Counted from the stretch's first letter, positions 1 to 11,578 are shown. The stretch is 64,000 bases of DNA from Blasia pusilla (GCA_050084515.1 CM114274.1:2046001-2110000), one strand, 5' to 3'. Numbers and translations: made by a program. Notes: a model not told the origin generated them from the sequence alone.

Positions 1-56
1 TGGAAGGAGAGAGTAAGAGAGGAGAGGAAGAGAGGAAGAGAGGAGAGTCTCTCTTA
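1..56 (+). repeat. Left terminal inverted repeat of copy A
   Basis: The stretch is almost all G and A: GTAAGAG followed by GAGAGGAAGAG units, ending GAGAGTCTCTCTT. It is the reverse complement in style of the pyrimidine tract at 16535-16612. It also matches the left end of the 306-bp derivative at 38163-38220, including the GAGTCTCTCTTRAAAG step, which identifies it as the partner-gene side terminus. The exact first base is uncertain because the window starts here. Confidence 0.6.
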
Positions 57-998
57 AAAAAAAAGGGCCAAATCCGCCTCCTCTCTTCAAAACTTTTTGA
101 CATATTTGAAATTTTTGTTTGCTTTCAAATTCATGAAATCTTTAGAAGAGAGTATTTAGTGGTCCACATTTGGCCCTAAAAACCTCCTCTTTCTGGGGCG
201 AAAAAAAGGAGACATCATAAGACCACTACAAACATTTTTCCATCACTCTCCATGTGAGCCTAAGTTTCTTAACATTCCCTGTCTCGGTCAACAAAAAGCA
301 GTGCCCTTGGTATTTTTGTTGGAGGACCACCCGGATGCCAACCTCTCTTTTTCCAGGGATTGTTGCCTGCATCATGGCCTCCCCTAAATTTCCCCTCATA
401 ATTGCCCCATAACCATTCATAACTTGGTTATGAATGGTGTCTGCTCAAGACCAACTTTGTGAAATATGAACACATTAGATCCTAAGGCTGAGAAACCAAG
501 AAGCTACACCCCTCCCAACCCGTAAGAAAGCTCACAATAAGAAAGGAAAGATTTTTAGAAGTGATTTTCTTCCACCCTGCACCCACGACGATCTAACAGG
601 TTGGGAATCCGAAATGGCAATCCGACAGGTAGTAGGAATCCTGCACATCTTAGACAAGAAAAGAAGCCTACAACTGGTTTGATGAATGTAGGGGAACGAG
701 CCAAAAGTTAAGAAGCCCGCCACAATGGGTCGGTAGTTGGTCTCACCGGGATAGAGTCTGATCACTTAAGCAGTCAACCCGTCGGAATCCGACAGCTTGC
801 CTAGAAATGGTAAAAAAGTTGTAGTGGGCAAAAAGCAAAAAGTTGCAACCCGTCGGAATCATACGGGTTGCAGAATTGTAATTCTCAGTAGCTAAAAGAA
901 CACAATCCACAATTCCAAAAACTTTTACAAACACCATTATGGGTTGAAAAAACTCGTCCTTTATTACCTCCGAAGGAACCTTGGAAATGTTCATTTGA
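57..998. other. Non-coding partner-gene-side arm of copy A
   Basis: Downstream (minus sense) of the partner gene. It holds A/T-rich sequence, a short unrecognised minus-strand open stretch at 226-420 (64 codons, no family resemblance I can name), and imperfect palindromes near 773-800 and 841-870. No convincing gene. The open stretch could be a last exon, but no splice sites clearly support this. Confidence 0.4.
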
Positions 999-1717
999 CC
1001 TAGTCTATGATTTCTTCAGCCTCGTCATCTACAAATTTACTCTTAACTCTCCTCGGTGACAGTACCAAAGGAATGTCCTCGGATGCAAGTGGCTCCTCTG
1101 GCCGATTGTAGACGGGGATCGAAAATGTTGGCGAATTCGAGAGCCTTGGCCCCCCCCTAGGTACACGGGTCCCATGTTACCTGATTCGAGTCCCACCGCC
1201 TTCCTCGGCAATATACCTTGTATGCTCTGCAATGTGACACCCATCCAGTATCAATATGTGCTCTGTCCCCGGTAATACCATTATGGCAATCGCATAGGTA
1301 GTAGGAATCCAACACGTCTGAGAGAAGAAAAGAAGCCTACGCCTGCCTTTACGAGTTGAGGGGAAGGTGCCAAGGGAAGAAGCCTGCCAGACTGCCTCTT
1401 AAGTTGGACCAACAGGGAGAGAGTCCGATTAGGCAACCTGTCGGAATCCAACAGGTTTCCTGGAAGTGGTAAAAAGGGTGCAGTGGTCAAAAAGTGAAAA
1501 GTTGCAAGGAGGAGAAATCCGACGGGTTGCAAAATAGAAGTCCGCGGAGTACATAGACGATCACATTCGAAAAGACAAAAAATGTTCAGCAAACTTTTAC
1601 AAGCACCACCATCGTTCGAAAAAATCTTCTGCTTTATATCATCCGAAAAAAGCTCGGAACTGTACATTTGATCTATTCTATGAAATATTTTGCCTCATCA
1701 TCAAAAAACTCCCTACT
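614..1717. repeat. Diverged direct duplication, two units of about 435 bp
   Basis: Unit 1 (about 614-1045) and unit 2 (about 1283-1717) align along their whole length with an offset of about 669-673 bp. Shared landmarks are GGTAGTAGGAATCC (628 and 1297), GAAAAGAAGCCTAC, AGAAGCC.GCC, a palindrome, CTTTTACAA and CCTC.TCATC (1020 and 1693). The units differ at many positions, so the duplication is old. Both contain the 27-bp palindrome family. Confidence 0.65.
999..1145 (-). pseudogene. Possible acidic C-terminal exon of the copy A partner gene
   Basis: On the minus strand a frame from about 1145 to a stop at 999-1001 reads as a plausible tail, with EEPLASEDIPLVLSPRR followed by an acidic end (DDEAEEIID then stop). 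The matching place in the duplicated unit (near 1690) keeps a similar acidic end. I saw no firm splice acceptor, so its link to the methyltransferase-like exon upstream is inference. Confidence 0.3.
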
Positions 1718-2255
1718 CCAAACGCTGCAGTCAAAGCTGGGTCGTTGAGTTCTTTGAACTCACGTCATCATCCGAGCTCTTGCAAAATTACTTTCGGCCT
1801 TGCCCTCCCGATTTTGGAATCGTTGGAAGTGACGATGGAGTCACTACCAAGGGTGGGTTTGGAACCATGACCCTCGGCCGTGGAGAGTTTACGCCCCAAC
1901 GAGCCTTTCAGATTTCGCCTTTGCCTCCTTGCAAAGGTCAAACAATTCTGCCTTCCTCGAGGCGAAGAGAATGTCCCGCCACTCTGCCAGGCGCCTTTGA
2001 TACTTGCCCCTGAAAGTCCCACTAAGTCGAACACCAAGTCACCCGGCCTTGAGCAGAGCTCGATGAGCGTTTGCATCGGTGGCGACTTTTCCCTTCCTCC
2101 CGAAGTGGGGTCTTGTCTTGCATGTAAATTCCAGGGGAATTGTACAAACTATCTAAGTTGTACCCATCTGAGCATGGATCCACAGGATCCTGGATCTTGA
2201 ACATCAAGAAATTGTGCTCGGGCCGAACGAAGCAATACACGTAGGAGTGGTCCAT

Positions 2256-2792
2256 CTGTAAATCAGCACGTTGGAAATAATGTCAGCAACTAAAGAAGTC
2301 GGCTTGAGAACATTTTCAATTACTGACTTTGGATCAATCCGTCGCCTTCCGACGGGTTGGTGAGGGACTGAAACAACCCGTCGGGCTTTGTTGTTTTTGT
2401 CCGTGAGCAACCCGTCGTAAGGCGACGGGTTGCTGGCCTAGAGCAGCCCATGCTCACCTGAGAGCAACCCGTCGCTATCATACGGGTTGCAGCTTTCTGG
2501 AAACACAAGGAAAAACCAAAAGCAACTGCAACCCGTCGGGTTCCGACGGGTTGCAGGTACACCGCAGTTTTCCCTGTGTATGTGGGAAAGATCCAACCCG
2601 TCGGAAATCGACAAGTTGCTCTCAGCCGAGCATGGACTGCTCTAAGCCAGCAACCCGTCGCCTTCCGACGGGTTGCTCACGGACAAAAAAAACGGAGATT
2701 GACACTCATTATACTCAATCAACGGAGATGAACACTCATTATACACATCATTAAAATATAATTGAAATTATAGTACAGGAATTGAGCCTTAC
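2256..2792 (-). repeat. Partner-gene intron 3 with palindrome cluster, copy A
   Basis: The intron runs from donor GTAAG (minus, 2792-2788) to acceptor CAG before ATGGACCAC. It contains about seven 27-bp palindromes between 2335 and 2690, for example at about 2409-2433, 2528-2555 and 2648-2676, with the half-site CAACCCGTCG and variable centres. Two halves of the cluster are themselves inverted relative to each other (the phrase around 2320-2460 recurs reversed around 2600-2690). The exons on both sides lack the motif. Confidence 0.7.
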
Positions 2793-4818
2793 CCGAATCT
2801 GACTCGTCGCGGATCGGAGTGGGTACTCGTTTTTGATGATCCATGATTGTGTCGTCCTCCACCTTAGCGACCTCTTGACGCACTGGAGGTTGAAGAGCTC
2901 GTCCTCGCTCCCTCCAGTCAACACCAAGAAGCAGCCCCTGTCACTCAGATAGGAGTATGCAAAGGAGAACAATAGCGCAATCTGGTCATAAGAGAGCGGC
3001 ACATTCCACTGAGGTACCTCGTCCGACGGATTCTCGCCCCAAAGTCACAACCCCGAGGGCAGATCAGCAATCAAGAGATCCACCGCAACCTCTTCGACCA
3101 CTCCATTCACCGTCCAGGAAGCGTGCCCGTTTCGTTGGAGCTTCCGTCCCAGCGTTGTCAATTTATCGATGGCTGGTGTCGACGCTTGAGAACTGAAGCT
3201 CTTCAGCTCATCCAATAAAAGAGTGAATTGAAGGAGGACGCTTGTCCGGGTCGTTGTTTGTCTGTGTCTTCCCAAGGATGATGGATTGTATTCTCCTTGG
3301 GACAACCCTGGCACCTCTCGCTTCCGCTTCTCCCGAGTCTGCGGATGGCTTGTCGAGGTCTCTATGACCTCAGACTCTGGTGGGGTTTTTTTCGCCGAGG
3401 ACCTGGTCCGACCCTCTCTCCCCGCTCGACCGGACGATTCCGCCTGTGGCCTTGAATCTTCAGCCTCTCTTTGGGAAGACTCGACCTCTGAATTTTTCCC
3501 TCCCCTCGCCTTGCCTTTGAGACCCGGTGTGGATTTGTCTTTGGCTGTGCGGACCTTGGAAGCCAACTCAGCTATCTCATGGGCCTGCTCTTCTGCATCT
3601 CCTCCGAAGAAGTCTTCAGGCTGGACGAAATTGGGGATGTCGTCTTGTCCTGAGGCCACTGCATCATGAAGCACTCGTAAATCCTTATCGATGATGTCTT
3701 CAGGGTCGTTGAAGTCGAGCCAAATGGGGCAATTCTCCACCTCCCAATCGGACATGTGATGCCCCATCTCCGTGTCGTACATGGAGAATGTCTCTGCATC
3801 CGGCGGCGAAGCCCACAATTTCAAGGCTACCAGTAATTTTCCCCACGTACCTGCATTCTTACACTGGACGAGCTACATGAAGACCATCCGTTGGGCAGCT
3901 TTTAGTCGAATAGATTCGGCCGTCTGCTCCTGTAGATCTCGCTTCTTCTTCGCTTGATCCCGTTTGTTCCCCTCTACTTCTTCGTCAATCTCTGCCTGAG
4001 GAAGGACGCAAACCTTGAACATGGTCTTGAATCTTGGGTTTTTGGTTGGCTTGTCCCGGATGTTGTCGAGCCAAACCTCGAAATCTCCAGAACTTTCAAG
4101 GTTTGCTTCATCCGGGATGGGCTCTAATCTTCGAGCTCGCTTGCATCGGCCGTCAAAGACGGACTTCCCGATAACCCGCAACGCGTCCCAGAATGACCAT
4201 TCGCGTAGCCAGTGGGAGATCACTGGATCGGACACACCCGGAGGATAGTGTGCCGCCCTCTTCTGGGCCTTTGTGCCCTCGAGACTGATTTTCATCAGTC
4301 GGATCCTCCTAAACTCGCTTATGCCGGACAACGCAAACCGATGCACGCGATCCAGGGACACTTTCTCCCCAATCCGACCATGCGGATCTTCATCCCTTTT
4401 CAGCGGGCGCTTGATAATCGCCTTGGCTCCTTGTAGAACTCGGACCAAGTTCGGGGTTGAGAATCTTGATGTATCGCTGCATCTTGCTCGCCGTGTATTT
4501 CGTTGTCTGCAGAATCTGCGGCTTGATGAATTTGGCGCTCAGACGCAGATACCTTCTCCCTCTGCTTTGTAGCTCGGTCTGGCGCTTTTCTTGCGGCTTT
4601 GTATCTTCGACCAACAAAGGATGGTTCTGTTTGCATCTTGGGAAATAAACTTATTTGCCCAAGTTTTCTTTTTAATCTGAGCACCCTTTGCAAGCATCTG
4701 ATTGACAAGGGCATCGCCCAAGAACCCCCTGTACTCTCCCGGGTGCGTCGTAAGCACCTTCCTCACCCGATCGCAGTCCTAGATCCAGTGGTGGGTGACA
4801 TTCCCCTCCGATACAATC

Positions 4819-5581
4819 CTGCACATCCAAACTCAACCCGTCAGGAAATTACATGGGGTCCTGCAACCTGTAGGAGTCCGACGGGTCGTCACAGCTCAAG
4901 GTCGGATTCTAGCAACGAGCTAAATGATGCAACAACCCGTCGGAGTCCGACGGATTGCATTCAGATTTGCTAATGTCTGGTTTCAACCCGTCGGACTCCG
5001 ACGGGTTGTGCAACTGAACATACTAACGTGAACATAGCAACGCGTCGGAGTCCGACATGTTGCGCAATTGAATGTAAGCTTGCAATTTGACGCAAAATTT
5101 GGGGAACCAACTTCCGAATGCAACCCGTCGGACTTTGACAGGTTGATTTTGGCCAAAAACAGTTTCGAGGCAAGCAACCCGTTGGACTCCGACGGGTTGC
5201 TTTGGGGGAAAAACCTTCTAAACCTGCAGTCAGTCGAACAACTCGTCGGAGTCCAACGAGTTGCATTCTTCAAAAAACATCGTGACAAGGCGGCGAGTCA
5301 AGCAACCCGTCGGACTCCGACGGTTTGCTTTGGGCCAAAAACTAATTAAATATGTGGTCAATCGAACAACTTGTCGGAGTCCGACGAGTTGCATTCTTAA
5401 AAAGACATCCGAAAAAGCGTGGAGTTGAGCAACCCGTCGGAGTCCGACGAGTTGCTTTCGGCAAAAACAAACCTAACCCATTCATCAATCGAGCAACTCA
5501 TCGGAGTCCGACGAGTTGCGTAAGTGTTAAAGCATCCCAACAACCGTCCCGACGAGTTGCGCAAGTGCTAAAGATACTCAC
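4819..5581 (-). repeat. Partner-gene intron 2 with about 12 palindromes, copy A
   Basis: The intron is bounded by a GTGAG donor (minus, 5581) and a TGTGCAG acceptor (4819). Palindromes recur every 50-70 bp; one perfect core, CAACCCGTCGGACTCCGACG, starts at 4984. Several are decayed at CpG positions (CAACGCGTCGG, GACATGTTGC, CAACTTGTCGG). Short peptides predicted here (such as VGVRRV and CNPSESDG runs) are translations of the repeat, not genes. Confidence 0.75.
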
Positions 5582-7058
5582 GTGTTCATGGCATGCATTG
5601 CCATCTCCACCGTCGCCATGTGATGAGGGAATGGGTGAAGGACCACTGCCTTCACGCACAAATGTGCCTCCAATGAGTTGGGCCGCTCCTCCGCAAACTT
5701 GGTCCACGCCATGAACCTGTGATTTCCATCCTAGATGAAGAAATGCAGATCCCTCATCCAACTGAATTCCGTGCCCTCAACTTGCCTTCTGAAATCCTGG
5801 TCTCGCATCCTCCAGAATGTGTCGAGCTTTTCCAAGTCCTCCTCCGTAACCAGAGCTTGGGTTCCATGCTCGTCATAAGGCTGAACATAGAAGGGAGGAA
5901 AGCATCGACGAGGATCTTTGTCGCCGCCGATTGTTTAAGCCGCGATGTCCTCGTCGGACAGAATTTCGCGGACGTATTCCATTGTCCGCAATCGCGAGTG
6001 GAATCCTCGGGCGTTGTGGCCCTCCATGAGTGCCATCTCGCTTTACCACCGTCGAACGGGACAAGATGAATAGGCTACACTGAATTCCCAATGAATTGCA
6101 ATTCACATAATTAAAAAAACCCAGATCCTCTCTTGCCCGCTCGAAAATGGGGTCGGTTTCTTGACGAGCTAACTTGTCTGAGACAGAAGCTGGGAAATCG
6201 ACTGGGAACTCGTTGATCCGATAGAGGTCAATGTCCTCCGCCGGGCTTGGAGTCGAGAATGACCGCTCTCCGGCTTCTTCGGCCATGTCCACCATCTCCA
6301 CGCTGGCGGTCCTCATGACCTCGTCGTCATCGATTTCAACTTCTGGCGTTTCCACTATGTTGATTGTGTCCCCGGACTTCTTGGGGGACATTTCCCGCAT
6401 CTCAACACTTACGGTTGGACGGGCAGGGCTATCATCAATGGCTATCGCTTTTTCCCTCCTCGCTTTAGCCAATTCTGCCCTCCTCACCGACGCGTCCAGA
6501 CGCTTCTTTTCTCTCTTTTTGTCGGCGATCCTTTTCTTCAAGGCCTACGACGTCTCAGCCTCTGCGTTATGTTTATCTAGCGCCTCTTGAACACGTCTCG
6601 CAAGAAGCACTTGGTTGTGCATCTCCGCTTCCCTTTCCCGCTCCTCGATTTCCTGCTGCCTAATTTCATTCGCCGAACAAGGCCCAGGAGATGCTGACGC
6701 AGGAGTCCTAATGGACTTCGGAGTGAAGCTCCCAGACTTGTTGGCTTGTGATTTTTTCCTCGTCATTTTTTCCGGAAATGCCTCCACCTATGTCCACGAT
6801 GAATCCCTTGATCAGTCGCCTTGCTGATGTCGAGATGGGGAGCTCAAATCGCCTTGATGGGTAGCTCGAATCGTCCCGCGATTGCTCAGTCGAACCGTCT
6901 CGCTGTCGTTCGGTCGAACCGTTTCGCTCTCGTTCCGTCCTATCGACTCGCGATGTGTCGCCGTGTGAAATGCCCCTTCATATCTAATCAGCTGCTGCGC
7001 GGGAGAGTGAGGAATGAAGATCGCGAAATGAGAAACCGGAAATGAGCGATTTCTGCCC

Positions 7059-7066
7059 TATTTATA
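7059..7066 (-). promoter_or_regulatory. TATA box of the partner gene, copy A
   Basis: Minus-strand TATAAATA, about 290 bp upstream of the partner-gene ATG at 6766. It sits in a conserved context (GAAAAGTATAAA) at the same place in copies B (21148-21155), C (32720-32727) and D (53696-53703). Confidence 0.6.
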
Positions 7067-7155
7067 CTTTTCTAGCCGTTGGGCTGACCGTTGGGTCCCG
7101 TCGTCCTTTCGACGGTGACGTGTCGGAGGTTACGGAAGTCCGGAGGTGAAAAATG

Positions 7156-7760
7156 GCAACCTGTCGGAGTCCAACAGGTTGCGCGCCTCCGTCATCCTGG
7201 GTACGTCGCCACGTACGCGAGCAACCCGTCGGAGACCGACGGGTTGAGCGCCTCCGTCGTCTTCGGAAAATAACGCGAGGTACCCGCGCAACCCGTCGGA
7301 GACCGACATCTTGCGCGCCTCCGCCGTGTTTGGGACGGGAACGAGACGTATCTTGGGCAATCCGTGGGAGACCGTTGGGTTGCACGCTTCCCTCATCAAG
7401 AGTTAAGAACGCGGGCTTCCCGTGCAAGTTGTCAGAGTCCGGCTGGCTGCACCACAAGGCGAGGCCCTTGCGCAACCCGTTGGAGGGTGACGGGTTGCAC
7501 GCCTCGCCGTCTTTGGGCAAATAGGTGAGGCACCCGCGGAACTCGTCGGGAACAGACGGTTTGCACGCCTCCGGCATCTTTGGGCAAGAAGGAGCGGTAT
7601 CCGAGCAACTCATCGGAGAGCGACGGGTTGCTCGCTTCGACAATGTTTGGCAGAAGCGTGCAACCCGTCCGAAGCCGACGGGTTTGCGAGCTTCGTTAGC
7701 TTAACCGGGTAATTTTGAGTTACCAAGACTCCGACGGGTTCCAAGTGTGATGCGCAACCC
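7156..7760. repeat. Tandem array of 67-bp units in divergent promoter, copy A
   Basis: Palindrome starts at 7156, 7221, 7288 and 7357 are spaced 65-69 bp, and the array continues with decay to about 7760. Each unit carries one 27-bp palindrome plus a spacer related to CTTGGGGTAACAAGGCGAGG. It lies between the TATA boxes of the two divergent genes. Confidence 0.75.
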
Positions 7761-7898
7761 TCTGCTTCCCAAATCCGGTAACATATTGCAACAGAATTGA
7801 ATGTGTTACAAAATTGGATCCATTATGTCAGACAATATCACCCACCGAATTCATCTTGTCAGAAAAAATCTGTCTGAAGTATCTGTTTTCCTATTCAC

Positions 7899-7937
7899 TA
7901 TAAATTAAAAATTCTCATTCTCATTCTCATTCTCAGT
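7899..7937 (+). promoter_or_regulatory. TATA box and ATTCTC tract of the transposase gene, copy A
   Basis: CACTATAAATTAAA (TATA core 7899-7906) is followed by an ATTCTC microsatellite. Copies B, C and D have the same TATA and a related GAGAAT/ATTCTC tract just before the transposase ATG. Here a retrotransposon inserted at 7941 separates this promoter from its gene by about 4 kb. Confidence 0.6.
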
Positions 7938-7940
7938 CTC

Positions 7941-9066
7941 TGTAATACCCACAATTTTGTACTTTGGAAGAAATGTATCTTTTTATTGAACAAAGACTCT
8001 TGTATATTATGGTTTGGATTATTATATGCAATTATGGAGAAGAACGAATAAGATTCAAGTGAATCACGAAGCTCCTAAGACAAAGCCGTAACGAAGTATA
8101 AAGGATCAACGCGAAGCTTAGCGAAGCTCAACGAAGCTCTGTATACGAAGTACTTCGCTCTTAAACGAAGCACGAAGAGTGAAGCACGAAGAGAATAAAG
8201 AATGAGGAACTTCGTCCTCCGGAAATTTAGCGCAGCAAAGCTCAGCATGATTGTGATTCGAACCGGCACATAGTTAAAAAAATTAGACTAGGAAAGGGCG
8301 CGACCCTTTGTATCAAATTGGTAGTTAGAACAGTTTTGTACCGCGGATTCACAGGAATCATAGGAAAAGGAACGCACACCATAGATCTAGGTAGTTACAG
8401 ATATTGAAGAGACACCAACTTCATCAAGAACGCTTCGGATCATAGAAACGCTCCTACTCTCGAGAATATTTAAGAAACAGGATAGAAGCTATCATTATCA
8501 TTCGCTCATGAAGTCCTTATGCTGTAGGAATGGTCCGAGCAAGAGAGTTGTATCCTCTCGAGCTTGTATATACTTTGAAGTCTTCCAATTCTTGATGGAG
8601 TAGTAAAGCACTCATTCATTCATTCTGATGTGCGATGCTTATGTCTGAATATTCTTTTTGGGTCTGCCGAGTGAAGAATGAATCAGGCGAACCTTTCTCA
8701 TCAATGGAATAATCAACATAGAGTTGTATGAAATCTGTTTGACAGAGAGTAACCTGCCCAGACGGATTAAGTTCCGAAAGTAGGAGAAGCCAACTTTATT
8801 CTTGAGGTCTCTATGAGGTTCCGAGATGTCGAGAGAACAAATTGCCCGAGCGTATTTTAAATTCCACTCGAGAGAATTAAAGAAGAAAACATAGGTACTA
8901 AAAAGGATCGGAAGATGTTACTGGAATACTACATTTGAATTACATAATCAAATACACGACTTTTACAACATAATAATCACTTTATACTCTCTTTTCATCC
9001 AACAATGATCCTCTTGGGGATCGAACTCTACAATTGATTGTAAATAAGAAACACTTAGACATTACA
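7941..9066 (+). repeat. 5' LTR, family shared with 44342 and 58146
   Basis: It starts TGTAATACCCACAATTTTG and ends GACATTACA. It is colinear with the solo LTR at 44342-45617 and the LTR at 58146. The U3 part is rich in CGAAGC/GCTTCG words (8090-8240). A TATA-like ATATTTAAG lies near 8466, followed by the conserved phrase AAGTCCTTATGCTGTAGGAA. Confidence 0.8.
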
Positions 9067-9083
9067 TATAGTCGAAGACTTTT

Positions 9084-9103
9084 TGGCGCCGCTGCCGGGG
9101 ATC
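9084..9103 (+). other. Primer binding site, tRNA-Asp type
   Basis: TGGCGCCGCTGCCGGGGATC lies 17 bp after the LTR end. It differs at one base from the site at 59337, which matches the TGGCGCCGTTGCCGGGGA form I know from plant Athila-type elements. Confidence 0.75.
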
Positions 9104-9471
9104 ATATCCTTGGCTGAGAAGGGAGAGAAAGACCCATGGGGAAGCAGGGAGCGGAGAAAGAAGCTTCGCCCCTAGACGACCCCACATTCTAGTTCTTACT
9201 AAAGACCATCGGCTAGCTCTAGCGACCCCCGTAAGACAATGTATGCTTGAAGAGAACAATACATTTCTTTGACTTTGGTGCTAGAGAAGATAGACCAACT
9301 AATTAGAATGGTCAAAGAACCAGTCGCCGAACGGTGCTTCGCCCATGGACGATAGTTGTACTTGGTGAAAACCCGGTACTTCTGTTCATGGGAGGAAAAC
9401 CTGGCAGGAAGCGTAGGAGCACCAGGCACCCTCCTGTAGATGTAAAAAGAATCAGTAGTTAACCTCCCTCC

Positions 9472-11218
9472 ATGGACCCTTACCCTATCACCACCGTGGG
9501 GGTGAACGTAAGTTGCCAAACCCCACAAGAGACTTATGGAAGGCTCTCGGCCCTCTTCGCGAGCAATGAGCCGATTGCGCAGATTAGCAAAGAGAACGAA
9601 AGAACCGGCTTGAGACCGCTGGTTTGTCTCAAGTCTTCGTCCTCATCCGGCGAAGAGCAAGAAGAAAGAAAGGGACAAATTCTCCACTACGCCCCCCGCC
9701 GGTTCGCAGATTGGACGAAGAGTAAATCTGGGACCCCTTTGGGGAGTCGGGAGCGAGAGCCGATCGAGCACCTCGGGCGGCACCTTTACCTCCTCCCTCT
9801 CAAGCATCAAGCCCGGGAGCCTGCAGGAGAGCAGTTCCCATGGCCAACACTAGAAAAACTCTGCTAAGATACCCCACCTTTGCTGGGGGACGACGAGACG
9901 ATGTGGATAATTTTGTTCTTGAATTCACCCATGTTGCAAAAGCCAACGGGGAAGGGGCAGAGGAGGATTTGTTACGAGTCTTTCGGGCCTGCTCAAGAAG
10001 CGAGCAAGCCAAGCGGTACGAAGGTCTCGGAGCGAAGTCACGAAACCTGGAAAAGGGTCTTGGAATCCTTCCTACATGAGTTCCGCGACTTGGAGTTCGA
10101 GGACAGGCTTCTTACAAAGCTTCGCGACCAAAAGCGAAGAAAGAAGGAGATCCTCCGGGAATATACCCAAAGGTTCCGGAGCCTTGTGAATAAGCTGGAG
10201 CACACGACTACCTCCCAATTGGTAGATTGGTTCGTGTCCGGCTTGTCCAAAGAAATGGATCGGTATTGCCGAAGAGGCCAACGAGATTCCCTGGAGGCGG
10301 TCATAGCCTCCGCTGAGGCGTACGAAGCCTCATAAAAGTCCCGCCAAACACGAAGACGGCGTCACCAACGGAGAGGGGCGTCGCAGACTAGTGCTTCGTC
10401 CGAAGACGAAGCGTCCTCCACAGATACGGAATCCTCTACGGAGGATTTGTCCAAGTCCTCGGACTCGGAGCAGGAGGTAAAAGCTAAAAGGAAAGGGAAG
10501 AGCAGACATCATCCCTCCCCCAAGCACTAGACCAAAACCCGACCAAGCACCAAGCGTCGTTCTCAGCGGTCGGAAAGTCCTGTAAGAGGGACGGCGAGGA
10601 AGGCCGGCAAGTCGGCCATGGAGGAACTCACTAAACAAATGGCTGAGTTGAAGGTACATCTGGCGGCCCAGAAGGACCCCAGGAGACGACCCGGGCTGAT
10701 GAGGCCCAACATTTGGTGTAGTAGTTGTGGAACCCAGGGGCATACTGTACAAGAATGCCCTACTCAGAGGGATCTACGGTGGATCCAGGAAGAGGCCCCT
10801 AGTGAAGAAGGATGGTATGAACCAGAACAGTGGGAAGGGTGCTATGCTGTCCAAACGGTGCCACCCCCAAACCCTGGGAGAAGCTGGATCACGTGGTATG
10901 TACCTCCGGAATACGGAAAACAGAGACCCCTGAGATAGATTGTGGGGGCGGCGGCCTTCACGCCACCCATCAAAAGAAATTGTTGTTATAACTGCGGCGC
11001 AGCAGACCATTGGGCCAATAATTGCCCAAACCCGAAGCGACCAGTGGGACTCAATCCCTTATGCGGCAACTGCAAGAAGGGCGGGCACACTGCCGTGGAA
11101 TGCCCCGAGCCCAAGGTCCCGCGTTTGTTGGTCAGATATGTAAACACTCCATCGGCTCAACCAGAGCCCAAAAACGATGTAAATGTACAACCGGTCCGGA
11201 GAACGGAGGCTGAACGAT
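9472..11218 (+). pseudogene. Ty3-type gag, broken
   Basis: Gag supplies the capsid and nucleocapsid of the retrotransposon particle. A retrotransposon gag domain is visible from about 9842 (TRKTLLRYPTFAGG, FVLEFTHVAKANGEG) to 10330 (REYTQRFRSL, DSLEAVIASAEAYEAS). A charged Ser/Arg-rich stretch and three CCHC knuckles follow: CSSCGTQGHTVQEC (from about 10720), CCYNCGAADHWANNC (from 10979) and CGNCKKGGHTAVEC (from 11063). Breaks include a frameshift near 9880-10010, TAA after AYEAS (about 10333), TAG near 10528 and TAG near 10936. This copy keeps all three knuckles, whereas the 58146 element has lost two. Confidence 0.75.
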
Positions 11219-11268
11219 GAAGAACGGAGGCTGGGGGCGAAGCTATCGAACACAGGAATGAGTCCCTA

Positions 11269-11578
11269 GTGGAGTTGGAAGAGGCATGCATGCTCGCGTT
11301 ATGCCGGACAGCCCAAGTGCAAAAAGAACGTAAGAAACGTTACGATCGACATCTCCGGCCACAATCTATCAGTGTTGGAGACTTAGTGCTATTGTATGAT
11401 AATCGGCGACTAAAGTTCCCCGGAAAATTAAAATTAAATTGGATGGGACCCTACCGGGTATTGGCCATCTATGATAATGGATCCCTCTAGTTAGAAACCT
11501 TACAGGGAGAATCCCTGCCCACGCGAGTCAATGGCATGCATGTGCGCCGGTATTATGAGCCCGAACCTGAGGATAACT
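11269..11578 (+). pseudogene. Integrase C-terminal fragment
   Basis: The frame reads RKKRYDRHLRPQSISVGDLV then KLKLNWMGPYRV and VNGMHVRRYYEPE. This is the basic C-terminal integrase region of Ty3-type elements that follows the catalytic core. It is joined directly to gag remains, so the core is deleted. One TAG interrupts it near 11489. The same segment is at 39870-40085 in the minus-strand element. Confidence 0.75.

Larger units (their letters stand above)
1889..6766 (-). pseudogene. ParB-like/beta-class methyltransferase-like partner gene, copy A
   Basis: Spliced minus-strand gene read by comparison with copies B, C and D. Exon 1 (6766 to about 6125) starts MTRKK and encodes a highly charged coiled coil (EIRQQEIEEREREAE, KKREKKRLDASVRRAEL). 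Exon 2 (about 6048-5582) ends in a ParB-like motif DGNHRFMAW. Exon 3 (4818-2793) holds a long unrecognised region, then ADLPSG (DPPY-like motif IV) and NVPLSYDQIALLFSFAYSYL. Exon 4 (2255-1889) starts MDHS and contains PGDLVFD..GLSGAS, which resembles methyltransferase motif I. The order motif IV then motif I is that of beta-class N4/N6 amino-methyltransferases. Breaks: a stop in exon 1 (6545-6547, Lys to TAG), a frameshift at the start of exon 2, TAG for Trp beside DGNHR, TGA after DLPSGL (near 3045), and frame changes in exon 4. Splice sites at 5581/4819 and 2792/2256 are canonical. Confidence 0.6.

Noticed and set aside
2335-2690. GC-rich palindromes as bacterial-style terminators
   Set aside because: They lack a following U-run, occur by the dozen in introns, and the genome is eukaryotic.
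3286-3669. Plus-strand open frame of 127 codons inside the partner gene of copy A
   Set aside because: It is the antisense shadow of exon 3, which is supported by homology to copies C and D on the other strand.
4970-5714. Several open frames on both strands reading VGVRRVA, CNPSESDG or ATRRSPTGC repeats
   Set aside because: These are six-frame translations of the 27-bp palindrome and its spacers, which read through on both strands by symmetry. They are not genes.
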